A stretch of DNA of 64,000 nt, from assembly GCA_002309615.1 (NCBI GenBank), contig DBXT01000056.1:20840-84839 (forward strand), written 5' to 3'. The notes beneath the pieces are model-generated. The model had not been told where the DNA came from and did not search any database. It saw only the letters and a list, made by a program, of their open reading frames with translations. The position numbers were made by a program, and so were the translations under genes. Within the stretch, counting starts at the first letter, position 1. Every line of letters begins with the position of its first letter. Of the stretch, positions 56,362-63,893 are shown in pieces. Source of the DNA: Bacteroidales bacterium UBA1205 (GTDB lineage: Bacteria > Bacteroidota > Bacteroidia > Bacteroidales > WCHB1-69).

Positions 56362-57804
56362 ATGGCATTTGAACAGACCTTTAAGAACATCGACAACATC
56401 CTTTTCACCGATGAAGGATGTGGTTCAGAACTTGATTACGCTGAACAGAAATCGTGGATTCTGTTTCTCAAATATCTTGACGACCTTGAAAAAACACGGC
56501 GAATGGAAGCCGAACTTCAAGACAAGACCTATACCCCTGTGATTGCCGAGGGCTATCGTTGGAATGATTGGGCAATGCCACGCACGAAGACAGGCGAACA
56601 TGATGTGCATAACGCCCTCGTTGGCGACGACCTCATTGAGTTTGTCAACGGCAAGTTGTTCCCCTACCTGAAACGCTTTACGAGTTCAAACAACACGGGC
56701 ATTGAGGCCAAAATCGGGGTGGTGTTCGGCGAATTACGAAACCGCATTGCGTCGGGCTACAACCTCCGTGATGTGTTGGAACAGGTGGACGGCTTGAAAT
56801 TCCAAACCACCGAACAAAAACACGAATTGAGTTATCTTTACGAAACTTCATTAAACAAGATGGGCAACGCAGGACGCAATGGTGGTCAATTTTATACGCC
56901 TCGTCCACTCATCCGTACCATCGTGAAGATAGTGAACCCTGAGATTGGCAAATCGGTGTATGACGGGGCATGCGGCTCAGCGGGCTTCCTGTGCGAGGCT
57001 TACAACTATATGCACGGCAACGTGAAGAAGACCGCCGATGAGCGCACCTTGCAGACTTCAACTTTCTACGGAAAAGAGGTAAAGGCTTTACCTTACATCA
57101 TCGGGATGATGAATATGATTTTGCACGGCGTAGAGTGTCCGAACATAACCCGAACCAACACCCTGACTGAGAACCTTGCCGACGTTCAGGAGAAAGACCG
57201 CTTCGACTACATCTTGGCCAATCCCCCGTTTGGTGGCAAGGAGCGTGCCGAGGTACAACAGAATTTCCCTATCAAGACGAGCGAAACGGCCTACCTGTTC
57301 TTGCAGCACTTCATCAAGTACCTGAGGGCGGGCGGCTCAGCGGGCATTGTCATCAAGAACACCTTCCTGAGCAACACCGATAATGCCTCTATCGCCTTGC
57401 GCAAGAAACTCTTGGAAGACTGCAACCTGCATACCATCCTGGACCTCCCTTCAGGCGTTTTCCAAGCAGGTGTGAAGACCATTGTGCTGTTCTTCAAGAA
57501 GGGTGAGCCGACCAAGAAAGTGTGGTTCTACCAACTCAACCTTGACCGCACCTTGGGCAAGACCGACCCGCTCAACGAGAACGACCTTGCCGACTTTGTG
57601 GAAAAGCAGAAGACGAAGGCTGACAGCCCAAATTCGTGGAGCATCGACGTGGCCGACCTGAACGAGAACTACGACCTGTCGCCCAAGAATCCGAACAAGG
57701 TTGAAGCTGTGGATGAGCGTACACCGCAACAGATAGCAGACGAAATCAGGGCGTTGGCAAGCGATAGCCAAACATTGTTGGATGAGATAATCGGGATGCT
57801 ATGA
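56362..57804 (+). CDS. hsdM: Type I restriction-modification methyltransferase subunit HsdM
   Basis: N6-adenine methyltransferase subunit of a type I system. The 480-aa protein has the N-terminal helical HsdM_N domain (FEQTFKNIDNILFTDEGCGS, SWILFLKYLDDLE), NGGQFYTPRPLIRTIV, the SAM-binding motif VYDGACGSAGFL (about residues 199-210), and the catalytic motif ILANPPFGG (about 284-292), followed by NTFLSNTDN and IVLFFKKGEP. Sampled lines are about 55% GC, clearly above the upstream chromosome, which indicates transfer. Its stop overlaps the hsdS start by 4 bases (ATGA). No strong promoter is visible in the 52 bases before it. Confidence 0.97.
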   Translation: MAFEQTFKNIDNILFTDEGCGSELDYAEQKSWILFLKYLDDLEKTRRMEAELQDKTYTPVIAEGYRWNDWAMPRTKTGEHDVHNALVGDDLIEFVNGKLFPYLKRFTSSNNTGIEAKIGVVFGELRNRIASGYNLRDVLEQVDGLKFQTTEQKHELSYLYETSLNKMGNAGRNGGQFYTPRPLIRTIVKIVNPEIGKSVYDGACGSAGFLCEAYNYMHGNVKKTADERTLQTSTFYGKEVKALPYIIGMMNMILHGVECPNITRTNTLTENLADVQEKDRFDYILANPPFGGKERAEVQQNFPIKTSETAYLFLQHFIKYLRAGGSAGIVIKNTFLSNTDNASIALRKKLLEDCNLHTILDLPSGVFQAGVKTIVLFFKKGEPTKKVWFYQLNLDRTLGKTDPLNENDLADFVEKQKTKADSPNSWSIDVADLNENYDLSPKNPNKVEAVDERTPQQIADEIRALASDSQTLLDEIIGML

Positions 57805-58937
57805 AACAAGGTTATGCCAATAGACAAGTAAAGGACATTTGCACCAAAGGTTCTTCCCAAATTGCCCAAAAGGACTTGGAAGGGCTGACAGGTGATTATC
57901 CGATATATGGCGCAAGCGGTCTTATCAAGAACGTGGATTTCTACCATCAGGAAAAGGAATACATCGGACTTGTAAAGGATGGCTCAGGCATCGGGCGTGT
58001 TATGTTCTTACCACCCAAGTCATCAGTTATTGGAACACTTCAATACATCTTACCCAAAGAGGGGTACAATATCCGATATATCGGCTATTGCCTTCAAAGT
58101 TTGAAATTGGATAAATACAAGCAGGGAGCGGCAATCCCGCATATTTATTTCAAAGACTATGGCGAAGCCCAAATTCTCATTGCCGACAATCCCGATGAGC
58201 AACAACGCATCGTAGCCCTGTTGGATGCCGAGTTTGCCAAGATTGATGCCCTGAAAGCCAATGCCGAAAAGAACTTGCAGAACGCAAAGAACTTGTTTCA
58301 GGCGGCGTTGAAGAAAGAGTTAGAACCAAAGGAGGGATGGGAGGCAAAACACATTAAAGAAATTGCAGACATCAAAGGTGGAAAGCGTGTGCCCAAAGGA
58401 TATAAACTAATGACCGAGCCAACATCCCATCCCTATATTAGAGTAGCCGATTTCAATGATAATGGTTCTGTGAGTTTGGACGATATTCACTACATCGAAG
58501 ATTGGGTGTATAAGGAAATAAAACGATATACCATTTCTGCCAACGATGTGTATATCAGTATTGCAGGAACTATTGGGAAAAGTGGTATCATACCAAAAGA
58601 ATTAGAAGGTGCGAACTTGACAGAAAACGCTTGTAAACTTGTTCTTAATCAGGGACTTTACAATCGCTATGTGTATTATTGCACTATTAACGAATCGTTT
58701 AAAGCACAAATCGCTAAATTGACGATGCAAGCAGCACAACCCAAGTTAGCATTGACAAGATTAGCCTCAGCAACAATCAGTATTCCTTCTTTGAAAGACC
58801 AACAATCCATTGTTGCCCGCCTTGATACCTTGAAAGAGAAATGCAAGACCCTTCAAGCGAACTATGAAAAGACCCTGAGCCTTTGCGATGACCTGAAACA
58901 AGCCTTGCTGAGGAAGGCGTTTAACGGAGAATTATAA
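57801..58937 (+). CDS. hsdS: Type I restriction-modification specificity subunit HsdS
   Basis: DNA-recognition subunit. The 378-aa protein has two target-recognition domains (about residues 1-130 and 185-330), each ending in a conserved helical spacer: NPDEQQRIVALLDAEFAKID and KDQQSIVARLDTLKEKCKTL, with ALLRKAFNGEL at the end, an ending typical of HsdS. Recognition-domain features such as YPIYGASGLI and IPHIYFKDYGEAQI, then YISIAGTIGKSG and NACKLVLNQGLYNRY, are visible. The recognition domains are AT-rich (one line 37%) while the central spacer is GC-rich (one line 53%), the mosaic expected from exchange of recognition domains. The DNA target cannot be predicted by eye. Confidence 0.95.
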   Translation: MKQGYANRQVKDICTKGSSQIAQKDLEGLTGDYPIYGASGLIKNVDFYHQEKEYIGLVKDGSGIGRVMFLPPKSSVIGTLQYILPKEGYNIRYIGYCLQSLKLDKYKQGAAIPHIYFKDYGEAQILIADNPDEQQRIVALLDAEFAKIDALKANAEKNLQNAKNLFQAALKKELEPKEGWEAKHIKEIADIKGGKRVPKGYKLMTEPTSHPYIRVADFNDNGSVSLDDIHYIEDWVYKEIKRYTISANDVYISIAGTIGKSGIIPKELEGANLTENACKLVLNQGLYNRYVYYCTINESFKAQIAKLTMQAAQPKLALTRLASATISIPSLKDQQSIVARLDTLKEKCKTLQANYEKTLSLCDDLKQALLRKAFNGEL

Positions 58938-58942
58938 TTAAA

Positions 58943-59407
58943 ATGGAAGATAAATCATACAGACATTGTGCATCATTTGGCAAACGAATAGAGCATTACT
59001 TAATCGGACAAATGCTCAAAGAAGGACTTGACGTGTACATTCCTATGGTCGATGATGATGCAATAGATGCGGTTGTAAAACGCCCTGACGGGAAATATGT
59101 GGAGATACAAATCAAAGCCCGTTCAAAGGATGTTGGATTTGGAGATGCTGCCTTGTTTGCTGCAATTCCTCACGAATATAGGGAAAACTATTGGTTCGTG
59201 TTTTATTCAGAGCGATTAGATTCTATGTGGATAATGTCATCCGCCGAATTTCTTAAAGAATCCAATCAAAATAAGAATGGGAAGAATGTCGGTAAGCGTT
59301 CAATATGGTTCAATGGAAGAAGGAATGGTAAAGAATATTGTTATGAGAAATTTAACTCATACAAATGTACCACGTTTGAACGCATACTAAATGAAGAACC
59401 TCAATAG
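58943..59407 (+). CDS. Small PD-(D/E)XK-like protein between hsdS and hsdR
   Basis: A 154-aa protein of no named family that I recognise. After a helical start (SFGKRIEHYLIGQMLKEGLD) it shows the core VYIPMVDDDAIDAVVKRPDG, KYVEIQIKARSKD, with the spacing of an acidic residue, a beta-hairpin and (E/Q)-x-K that marks the PD-(D/E)XK nuclease fold, similar to DUF4365-type and resolvase-like proteins. Then ALFAAIPHEYRENYWFVFYS. A basic C-terminal half (KNGKNVGKRSIWFNGRRNGK) could bind DNA. It lies 5 bases after hsdS and 7 before a remnant hsdR start, so it was probably part of the original operon. Confidence 0.7.
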   Translation: MEDKSYRHCASFGKRIEHYLIGQMLKEGLDVYIPMVDDDAIDAVVKRPDGKYVEIQIKARSKDVGFGDAALFAAIPHEYRENYWFVFYSERLDSMWIMSSAEFLKESNQNKNGKNVGKRSIWFNGRRNGKEYCYEKFNSYKCTTFERILNEEPQ

Positions 59408-59414
59408 GAAAATA

Positions 59415-59570
59415 ATGAATGAAGCCCAAACCCGATTGAACGAGATAGACTCTGCACTAAAAATATATTTAACTGAGAAATACGAATTGGATAAAAAGAA
59501 TAAAATAATTATTTGCCATGACCGAGAAAGAATTGAAATCAATAGTAGCGGATATCAGAGCAGCTTCTAA
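59415..59570 (+). pseudogene. Remnant of a second hsdR 5' end
   Basis: An ATG 7 bases after the preceding stop opens a 51-codon frame. The first 16 codons match the start of the intact hsdR at 61091 in 13 of 16 residues (MNEAQTRLNEIDSALK against MNESQTRLNKIDPALK). After that the similarity ends abruptly and the frame runs into the start of the AlbA_2 gene, stopping at 59570. I read it as the broken start of an older hsdR, left when the AlbA_2 gene (with or without the present hsdR) was inserted or swapped in. The nucleotide match is imperfect, so it is not a recent exact duplication. Confidence 0.75.
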
Positions 59571-60975
59571 CGAGTGCGAATGGGTAGAGGTAAAAGAAAA
59601 TAACACCGACCCACAAAGCATTGGTGAATATGTGTCGGCATTGTCGAATGGTGCTGCCTATATGGGACAGTCGCGTGGATATATGGCTTGGGGAATAGAC
59701 GATATGACACACGAAATCAAAGGAACAGATTTCAATCCCAAGACAGCAAAGATAGGAAATCAGGAATTAGAAAACTGGATTGCTACCCTATTGAGTCCGC
59801 GAATAGACTTTTACTTTCAAGAAGTACATTATCCCGATGGAAAAGTAGTAGTAATGATTATTGATTCTGCAGGAAACACACCGGTCAAATTCAAAGGAAC
59901 AGCTTGGATTCGTGTGGGTTCATATAAAAAACCGCTAAGCGAGCATCCGGAAAGGGAAAGGAAAATATGGCAGAACACCATCAATAGTTGTTTTGAATCA
60001 AAAATTGCCTTATCGGGTCTTTCCGTCAATGATGTCCTTGAATTGTTGGATTATCCTAAAATGTTTCAGCTATTACAAATTCCGTTCCCCGATACGAAAA
60101 TTGCGACCATAGAAAAAATGATTGACGAAAACCTCATCACCAAACGGCAATCGTGTTACGATATTACCAACCTTGGGGCAATTTTATTTGCAAACGATTT
60201 ATGCAAGTTTGAGATGCTACGCAGAAAAGCAGTAAGAGTAATCTTTTACAAAGGGAACGATAGAATAAACGCCATAAAAGAGCAAGTTGGGGTAAAAGGA
60301 TATGCAATAGGATTCGAGGGATTAGTCAATTATGTTAGTTCTCAACTTCCTGTAAATGAAGAAATCGGAAAAGTGTTTAGAAAAGATATTCCTATGTATC
60401 CTCCCATCGCCATTCGTGAATTTGTCGCTAATGCACTTATTCATCAAGATTTCTCAATCGGAGGAGCTTCGCCGATGATAGAAATTTTTAATAATAGAAT
60501 AGAAATAACCAATCCAGGAAAACCGTTGATTGATACTTTCCGGTTTATAGATCATTCACCTATCAGCCGCAATGAAAGATTGGCTTCCATTATGAGACGA
60601 ATGAATTTTTGTGAAGAGCGAGGCAGTGGGATTGACAGGGCTATTGCACAATGTGAAATAGCACAACTTCCTGCACCTGATTTTCAGCACGAGGATTTGT
60701 TCACAAAAGTAACGATGTTCGCACCTATGACGCTTCGGCAAATGAATAAAGAAGATAAACGAAGGGCTTGCTATCAACATTGTTGTTTGCAATATCTTGC
60801 TGGAAACAAAATGACAAACGAAAGTTTCCGTGGCAGACTTGGCATTAGTGATGCAAATTATTCAATAGCTTCACGTATCATTATGGATACTGTGAACAAC
60901 GCAAAATATATTAAACCTGAGGATGCAAATACTACATCAAAAAAATACGCAAGGTATGTCCCATTTTGGGCATAA
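59518..60975 (+). CDS. AlbA_2 (Schlafen-fold)/GHKL ATP-binding protein
   Basis: A 485-aa protein with three parts. Residues about 15-125: AlbA_2 domain (ECEWVEVKENNTDPQSIGEY, SALSNGAAYMG, YMAWGIDD, VKFKGTAWIRVGSYKKPL); it keeps the E-x(3-4)-E-x-K pattern that carries the nuclease site in some Schlafens. Residues about 290-400: GHKL-type ATPase (AIREFVANALIHQDFS, IEIFNNRIEITNPGKPL, FCEERGSGIDRAI). The C-terminal 80 residues are winged-helix-like. Such proteins occur often with restriction systems and are annotated ATP-binding protein; a role in regulation or defence is inferred. Composition is AT-rich (one line 38%), unlike hsdM and hsdR. It overlaps the hsdR remnant. Confidence 0.88.
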   Translation: MTEKELKSIVADIRAASNECEWVEVKENNTDPQSIGEYVSALSNGAAYMGQSRGYMAWGIDDMTHEIKGTDFNPKTAKIGNQELENWIATLLSPRIDFYFQEVHYPDGKVVVMIIDSAGNTPVKFKGTAWIRVGSYKKPLSEHPERERKIWQNTINSCFESKIALSGLSVNDVLELLDYPKMFQLLQIPFPDTKIATIEKMIDENLITKRQSCYDITNLGAILFANDLCKFEMLRRKAVRVIFYKGNDRINAIKEQVGVKGYAIGFEGLVNYVSSQLPVNEEIGKVFRKDIPMYPPIAIREFVANALIHQDFSIGGASPMIEIFNNRIEITNPGKPLIDTFRFIDHSPISRNERLASIMRRMNFCEERGSGIDRAIAQCEIAQLPAPDFQHEDLFTKVTMFAPMTLRQMNKEDKRRACYQHCCLQYLAGNKMTNESFRGRLGISDANYSIASRIIMDTVNNAKYIKPEDANTTSKKYARYVPFWA

Positions 60976-60976
60976 T

Positions 60977-61068
60977 TTTTTATGTGATTGTTATGTGACT
61001 AATTTAAATATTTTTTACGTATCTAATTGATAATCAATATATATTTTATGTGATTATTATGTGATTAA
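60977..61068 (+). repeat. Two pairs of TTATGTGA direct repeats before hsdR
   Basis: Copy 1 (60977-61002) and copy 2 (61044-61068) each contain two TATGTGA units 10-11 bases apart: TTATGTGATTG + TTATGTGACT and TTATGTGATTA + TTATGTGATTA. Units about one helical turn apart, repeated about 67 bases later inside an AT-rich leader directly upstream of hsdR, look like binding sites for a regulator. The function is inferred. Confidence 0.65.
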
Positions 61069-61090
61069 ACATTTTTTAACCTGATATTTT

Positions 61091-63445
61091 ATGAATGAGA
61101 GCCAAACACGATTGAACAAGATAGACCCCGCATTGAAGAAAGCGGGATGGAATGTGGTTGAGCAAAGCTATATCATCGTGGAATATGCCATTACCAATGG
61201 CAGGGTGAGCAAAAGTGTCGCCCCCAAGCCCCTGAAGGCTGACTATATCCTGACCTATAAGGGCGTGAAGTTGGCTGTGGTTGAGGCAAAGAGCGATGAA
61301 AAGGACGTGAGCGAAGGCGTTGCGCAAGCCAAGCAATATGCCAAGATGCTCAACATCCGCTTCACCTATGCCACCAACGGCGATAAGATTTACGCTATGG
61401 ATATGGGAACGGGCGAAGAACAGGAAGTTTCGGCCTATCCCACCCCCGATGAACTATGGACATGGACTTTCGGCGACGCTGACGAATGGCGGGATAAGTT
61501 CAACGAACAGCCCCTGTTCAACAACGGGACGAAGAATCCCCGCTATTATCAGGAAATCGCTATTAACAAGGCCCTGGCCGCCATAGCAGCGGGCAAAGAC
61601 CGCATCTTGCTGACCCTTGCCACGGGAACGGGAAAGACCTATATAGCCTTCCAAATCGCTTGGAAACTCTTCCAAACCAAGTGGAATGTGAAAAAGACAG
61701 GCAACCGCCCCCGCATCCTGTTTTTGGCTGACCGCAACGTTTTGGCCAACCAAGCCTTCAACGGATTCTTTGGCTTCGCCCCCGATGCCCTTGTTCGCAT
61801 CAAGCCCGACAGCATCAAGAAGAGCGGCAAAGTGCCTACCAATGGTTCCGTGTTCTTCACCATCTTCCAAACCTTTATGACAGGCGAGGATGGCAAGTTT
61901 GTGTTTGGCGACTACCCCAAGGACTTCTTCGACCTCGTTATCATCGACGAATGCCATAGAGGTGGAGCAAAAGACGAAAGCAATTGGCGGGCTATCCTTG
62001 AATACTTTAGCCCCGCCGTGCAAATCGGTTTGACCGCAACACCAAGACGGGAAATCAACGCCGACACATACAAATACTTTGGCGAACCTGTGTACCAATA
62101 CTCGTTAAGACAGGGCATAGACGACGGCTTCCTGACCCCGTTCCGCCATTGCAAAATGCAAGGCACGATAGACGATTACATCTACAGCCCCGAAGACGAG
62201 GTTCTATCGGGCGAAGTGGACGAGACCAAGGTCTATACTGAGAAGGATTTCTACTCAGGCAACATCTATATCAAGCAGCGTGATGAAGCCCGTGTGAAAG
62301 AGTTTATGCAGCATATCAAGCCCGATGAAAAGACCATCGTGTTTTGCTCAACCCAAAACCACGCAGGGCAAATCAGGGATATGATAAACCGCATCCACAG
62401 AGGCAATCCCGAATATGCGGTGCGTGTCACGGCAAACGATGGTGAGCAAGGCGAACAATACCTGAAGGAGTTTCAAGACAATGAAAAGACCATACCAACC
62501 ATCCTGACCACTTCGCAGAAACTTTCAACAGGCGTGGATGCCTTGAACGTGCGCAACATCGTATTGCTCCGACCCATAAAGAGTATGATTGAGTTCAAGC
62601 AAATCATCGGAAGAGGAACAAGACTTTATGAGGGCAAATATTACTTCACCATCTATGACTTCGTGAAGGCATACGAAAACTTCCAAGACCCCACTTGGGA
62701 TGGCGAACCCGTTTGCCCTGTTTGCGGCAACAGTCCTTGCACCTGTGGTGATGGAGCTGATGATGACTATGAGGATGGTGATAGTGGTAAGCCCAAACCA
62801 CCGATCCCCCCGAAACCGCCCCGTGGTTGTCCTGTATGTGGCGAAGACCCGTGTGTTTGTCCTAAGCCAGAGAAACTTGAAATACGCCTTTCTGACGGGA
62901 GAACAAGGGAAATCCGCTTTCTCAAATCCGATATGTTTTGGGGTGCAGACGGAAAGCCTGTAAGTGCCGAGGATTTCTTGAAGGCGATGTTCGGCCAAAT
63001 GCCTGAGTTCTACAACTCCATTGAAGACCTCAGGGAAAAGTGGTCATCACCCAAGACGAGGGAAGAACTCTTGGATAAGATGAGCGAAGCGGGCTATGAC
63101 ATCGAAACGCTCAACCGCATACGAACCTTGATAGATGCTGACAACTCCGACCTGTTGGACGTGCTTGAATACATATCCTTCGATATTGAACCTATCCAAA
63201 GAACAGAACGAGTAAAACGTACCATTTCTTATGTATCAACCCTTTCCGCTTCGCAGCAAGACTTTGTGAATTATGTGATTGCTCTCTATATAAGAGAAGG
63301 TATGGAAGAACTTGGAACAAGCAAGTTGCCCGAATTGTTAAATATGAAATATGGTTCAGTTCAGGATGGTATCTATTTCCTTGGGGGATTGGATATTGCG
63401 AAGAACACATTCTGTGATTTTCAAAAAAGTCTATACTTAAATTAA
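61091..63445 (+). CDS. hsdR: Type I restriction endonuclease subunit HsdR (EcoEI type)
   Basis: ATP-driven translocase and nuclease of the type I system. The 784-aa protein has the N-terminal start MNESQTRLNKIDPALKKAGW, nuclease residues ADYILTYKG and AVVEAKSDE (Asp50, Glu64-x-Lys66) with AQAKQYA, Walker A LATGTGKT (about 173-180), VIIDECHRGG (about 283-292), GLTATPRR, IVFCSTQNHAGQ and IIGRGTRLYEGK. It also carries two cysteine knuckles, CPVCGNSPCTC (541-551) and CPVCGEDPCVC (580-590), joined by an acidic then proline-rich linker. The EcoEI-type C-terminal domain follows. GC-rich like hsdM. It is separated from hsdMS by two genes and an AT-rich leader. Confidence 0.97.
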   Translation: MNESQTRLNKIDPALKKAGWNVVEQSYIIVEYAITNGRVSKSVAPKPLKADYILTYKGVKLAVVEAKSDEKDVSEGVAQAKQYAKMLNIRFTYATNGDKIYAMDMGTGEEQEVSAYPTPDELWTWTFGDADEWRDKFNEQPLFNNGTKNPRYYQEIAINKALAAIAAGKDRILLTLATGTGKTYIAFQIAWKLFQTKWNVKKTGNRPRILFLADRNVLANQAFNGFFGFAPDALVRIKPDSIKKSGKVPTNGSVFFTIFQTFMTGEDGKFVFGDYPKDFFDLVIIDECHRGGAKDESNWRAILEYFSPAVQIGLTATPRREINADTYKYFGEPVYQYSLRQGIDDGFLTPFRHCKMQGTIDDYIYSPEDEVLSGEVDETKVYTEKDFYSGNIYIKQRDEARVKEFMQHIKPDEKTIVFCSTQNHAGQIRDMINRIHRGNPEYAVRVTANDGEQGEQYLKEFQDNEKTIPTILTTSQKLSTGVDALNVRNIVLLRPIKSMIEFKQIIGRGTRLYEGKYYFTIYDFVKAYENFQDPTWDGEPVCPVCGNSPCTCGDGADDDYEDGDSGKPKPPIPPKPPRGCPVCGEDPCVCPKPEKLEIRLSDGRTREIRFLKSDMFWGADGKPVSAEDFLKAMFGQMPEFYNSIEDLREKWSSPKTREELLDKMSEAGYDIETLNRIRTLIDADNSDLLDVLEYISFDIEPIQRTERVKRTISYVSTLSASQQDFVNYVIALYIREGMEELGTSKLPELLNMKYGSVQDGIYFLGGLDIAKNTFCDFQKSLYLN

Positions 63446-63456
63446 GCAACTAAAAA

Positions 63457-63483
63457 AGAGCAAAGCCACTTTAACTTTGCTCT
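63457..63483 (+). terminator. Terminator after hsdR
   Basis: Stem AGAGCAAAG / CTTTGCTCT with a 9-base loop, then CTTTCTT on the plus strand; the flanks are A-rich on the left, so it could also act on the tRNA transcript from the minus strand. Confidence 0.8.
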
Positions 63484-63491
63484 CTTTCTTG

Positions 63492-63565
63492 TAGCGGGAT
63501 CGAGAATTGAACTCGAGACCTCCGGGTTATGAATCCGACGCTCTAACCAACTGAGCTACCCCGCC
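63492..63565 (-). tRNA. tRNA-Met (anticodon CAT)
   Basis: A 74-nt cloverleaf read from the minus strand. Acceptor GGCGGGG pairs with TCCCGCT (G-U at the first and last pair), D stem GCTC/GAGC, anticodon loop TTCATAA, T stem TCGAG/CTCGA with loop TTCAATT, discriminator A; CCA is not encoded. The first acceptor pair is G-U, and the anticodon stem lacks the three G-C pairs of an initiator, so it is an elongator Met or a CAT-type Ile tRNA. Positions 31 and 39 (A and C) do not pair. Confidence 0.93.
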
Positions 63566-63579
63566 GCCTGATCGGACTG

Positions 63580-63587
63580 CAAAGGTA
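63580..63587 (-). promoter_or_regulatory. -7 box for the tRNA gene
   Basis: The minus strand reads TACCTTTG after an A run and GTGC, 15 bases before the tRNA 5' end. Confidence 0.75.
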
Positions 63588-63864
63588 GCACTTTTTTTTA
63601 AATATCTCAACTACTTTCAAAATATTTTTTGTCTTAAACATTTTTCTTACGTTGGTTAGTACGAAGGCAATCCTGTTGTGATAACTTTTGCCCTTGAATG
63701 AGAATTCCTTTCGCTTGGTAAATTTTATCATGCGAGTTTCCTAAAACTCATGCATTATTCATTTATCGCTGATTTTTGACACAAACAAACTGCAGAGAAC
63801 GCAATGCTATATACACTATCATTCAGATAAATATTTATTATTTCTGCCATATAAAAAAAAGTAC
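63588..63864. other. Intergenic space without a recognised gene
   Basis: Between the tRNA promoter and the promoter of the last gene. A minus-strand frame of about 45 codons (from 63731) runs into the tRNA promoter and lacks any family resemblance; I treat it as noncoding. No hairpin or repeat was seen. Confidence 0.5.
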
Positions 63865-63872
63865 TACCTTTG
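63865..63872 (+). promoter_or_regulatory. -7 box for the gene at the right edge
   Basis: TACCTTTG preceded by an A run and GTAC, 21 bases before ATG 63894. Confidence 0.75.
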
Positions 63873-63893
63873 CCGAATAGAATCAACAATAGC

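Noticed and set aside
57801..58937. Phase-variable hsdS (inverted repeats, silent second copy, recombinase)
   Set aside because: Only one hsdS is present, with no inverted-repeat partner and no recombinase gene in the window.
60975..61090. A standard TAnnTTTG promoter directly before hsdR
   Set aside because: No match to the -7 consensus could be found in this leader; only the TTATGTGA repeats stand out.
63543..63731. A 62-codon minus-strand frame over the tRNA
   Set aside because: It runs through the tRNA promoter and part of the tRNA and contains the KKCYLC promoter peptide.
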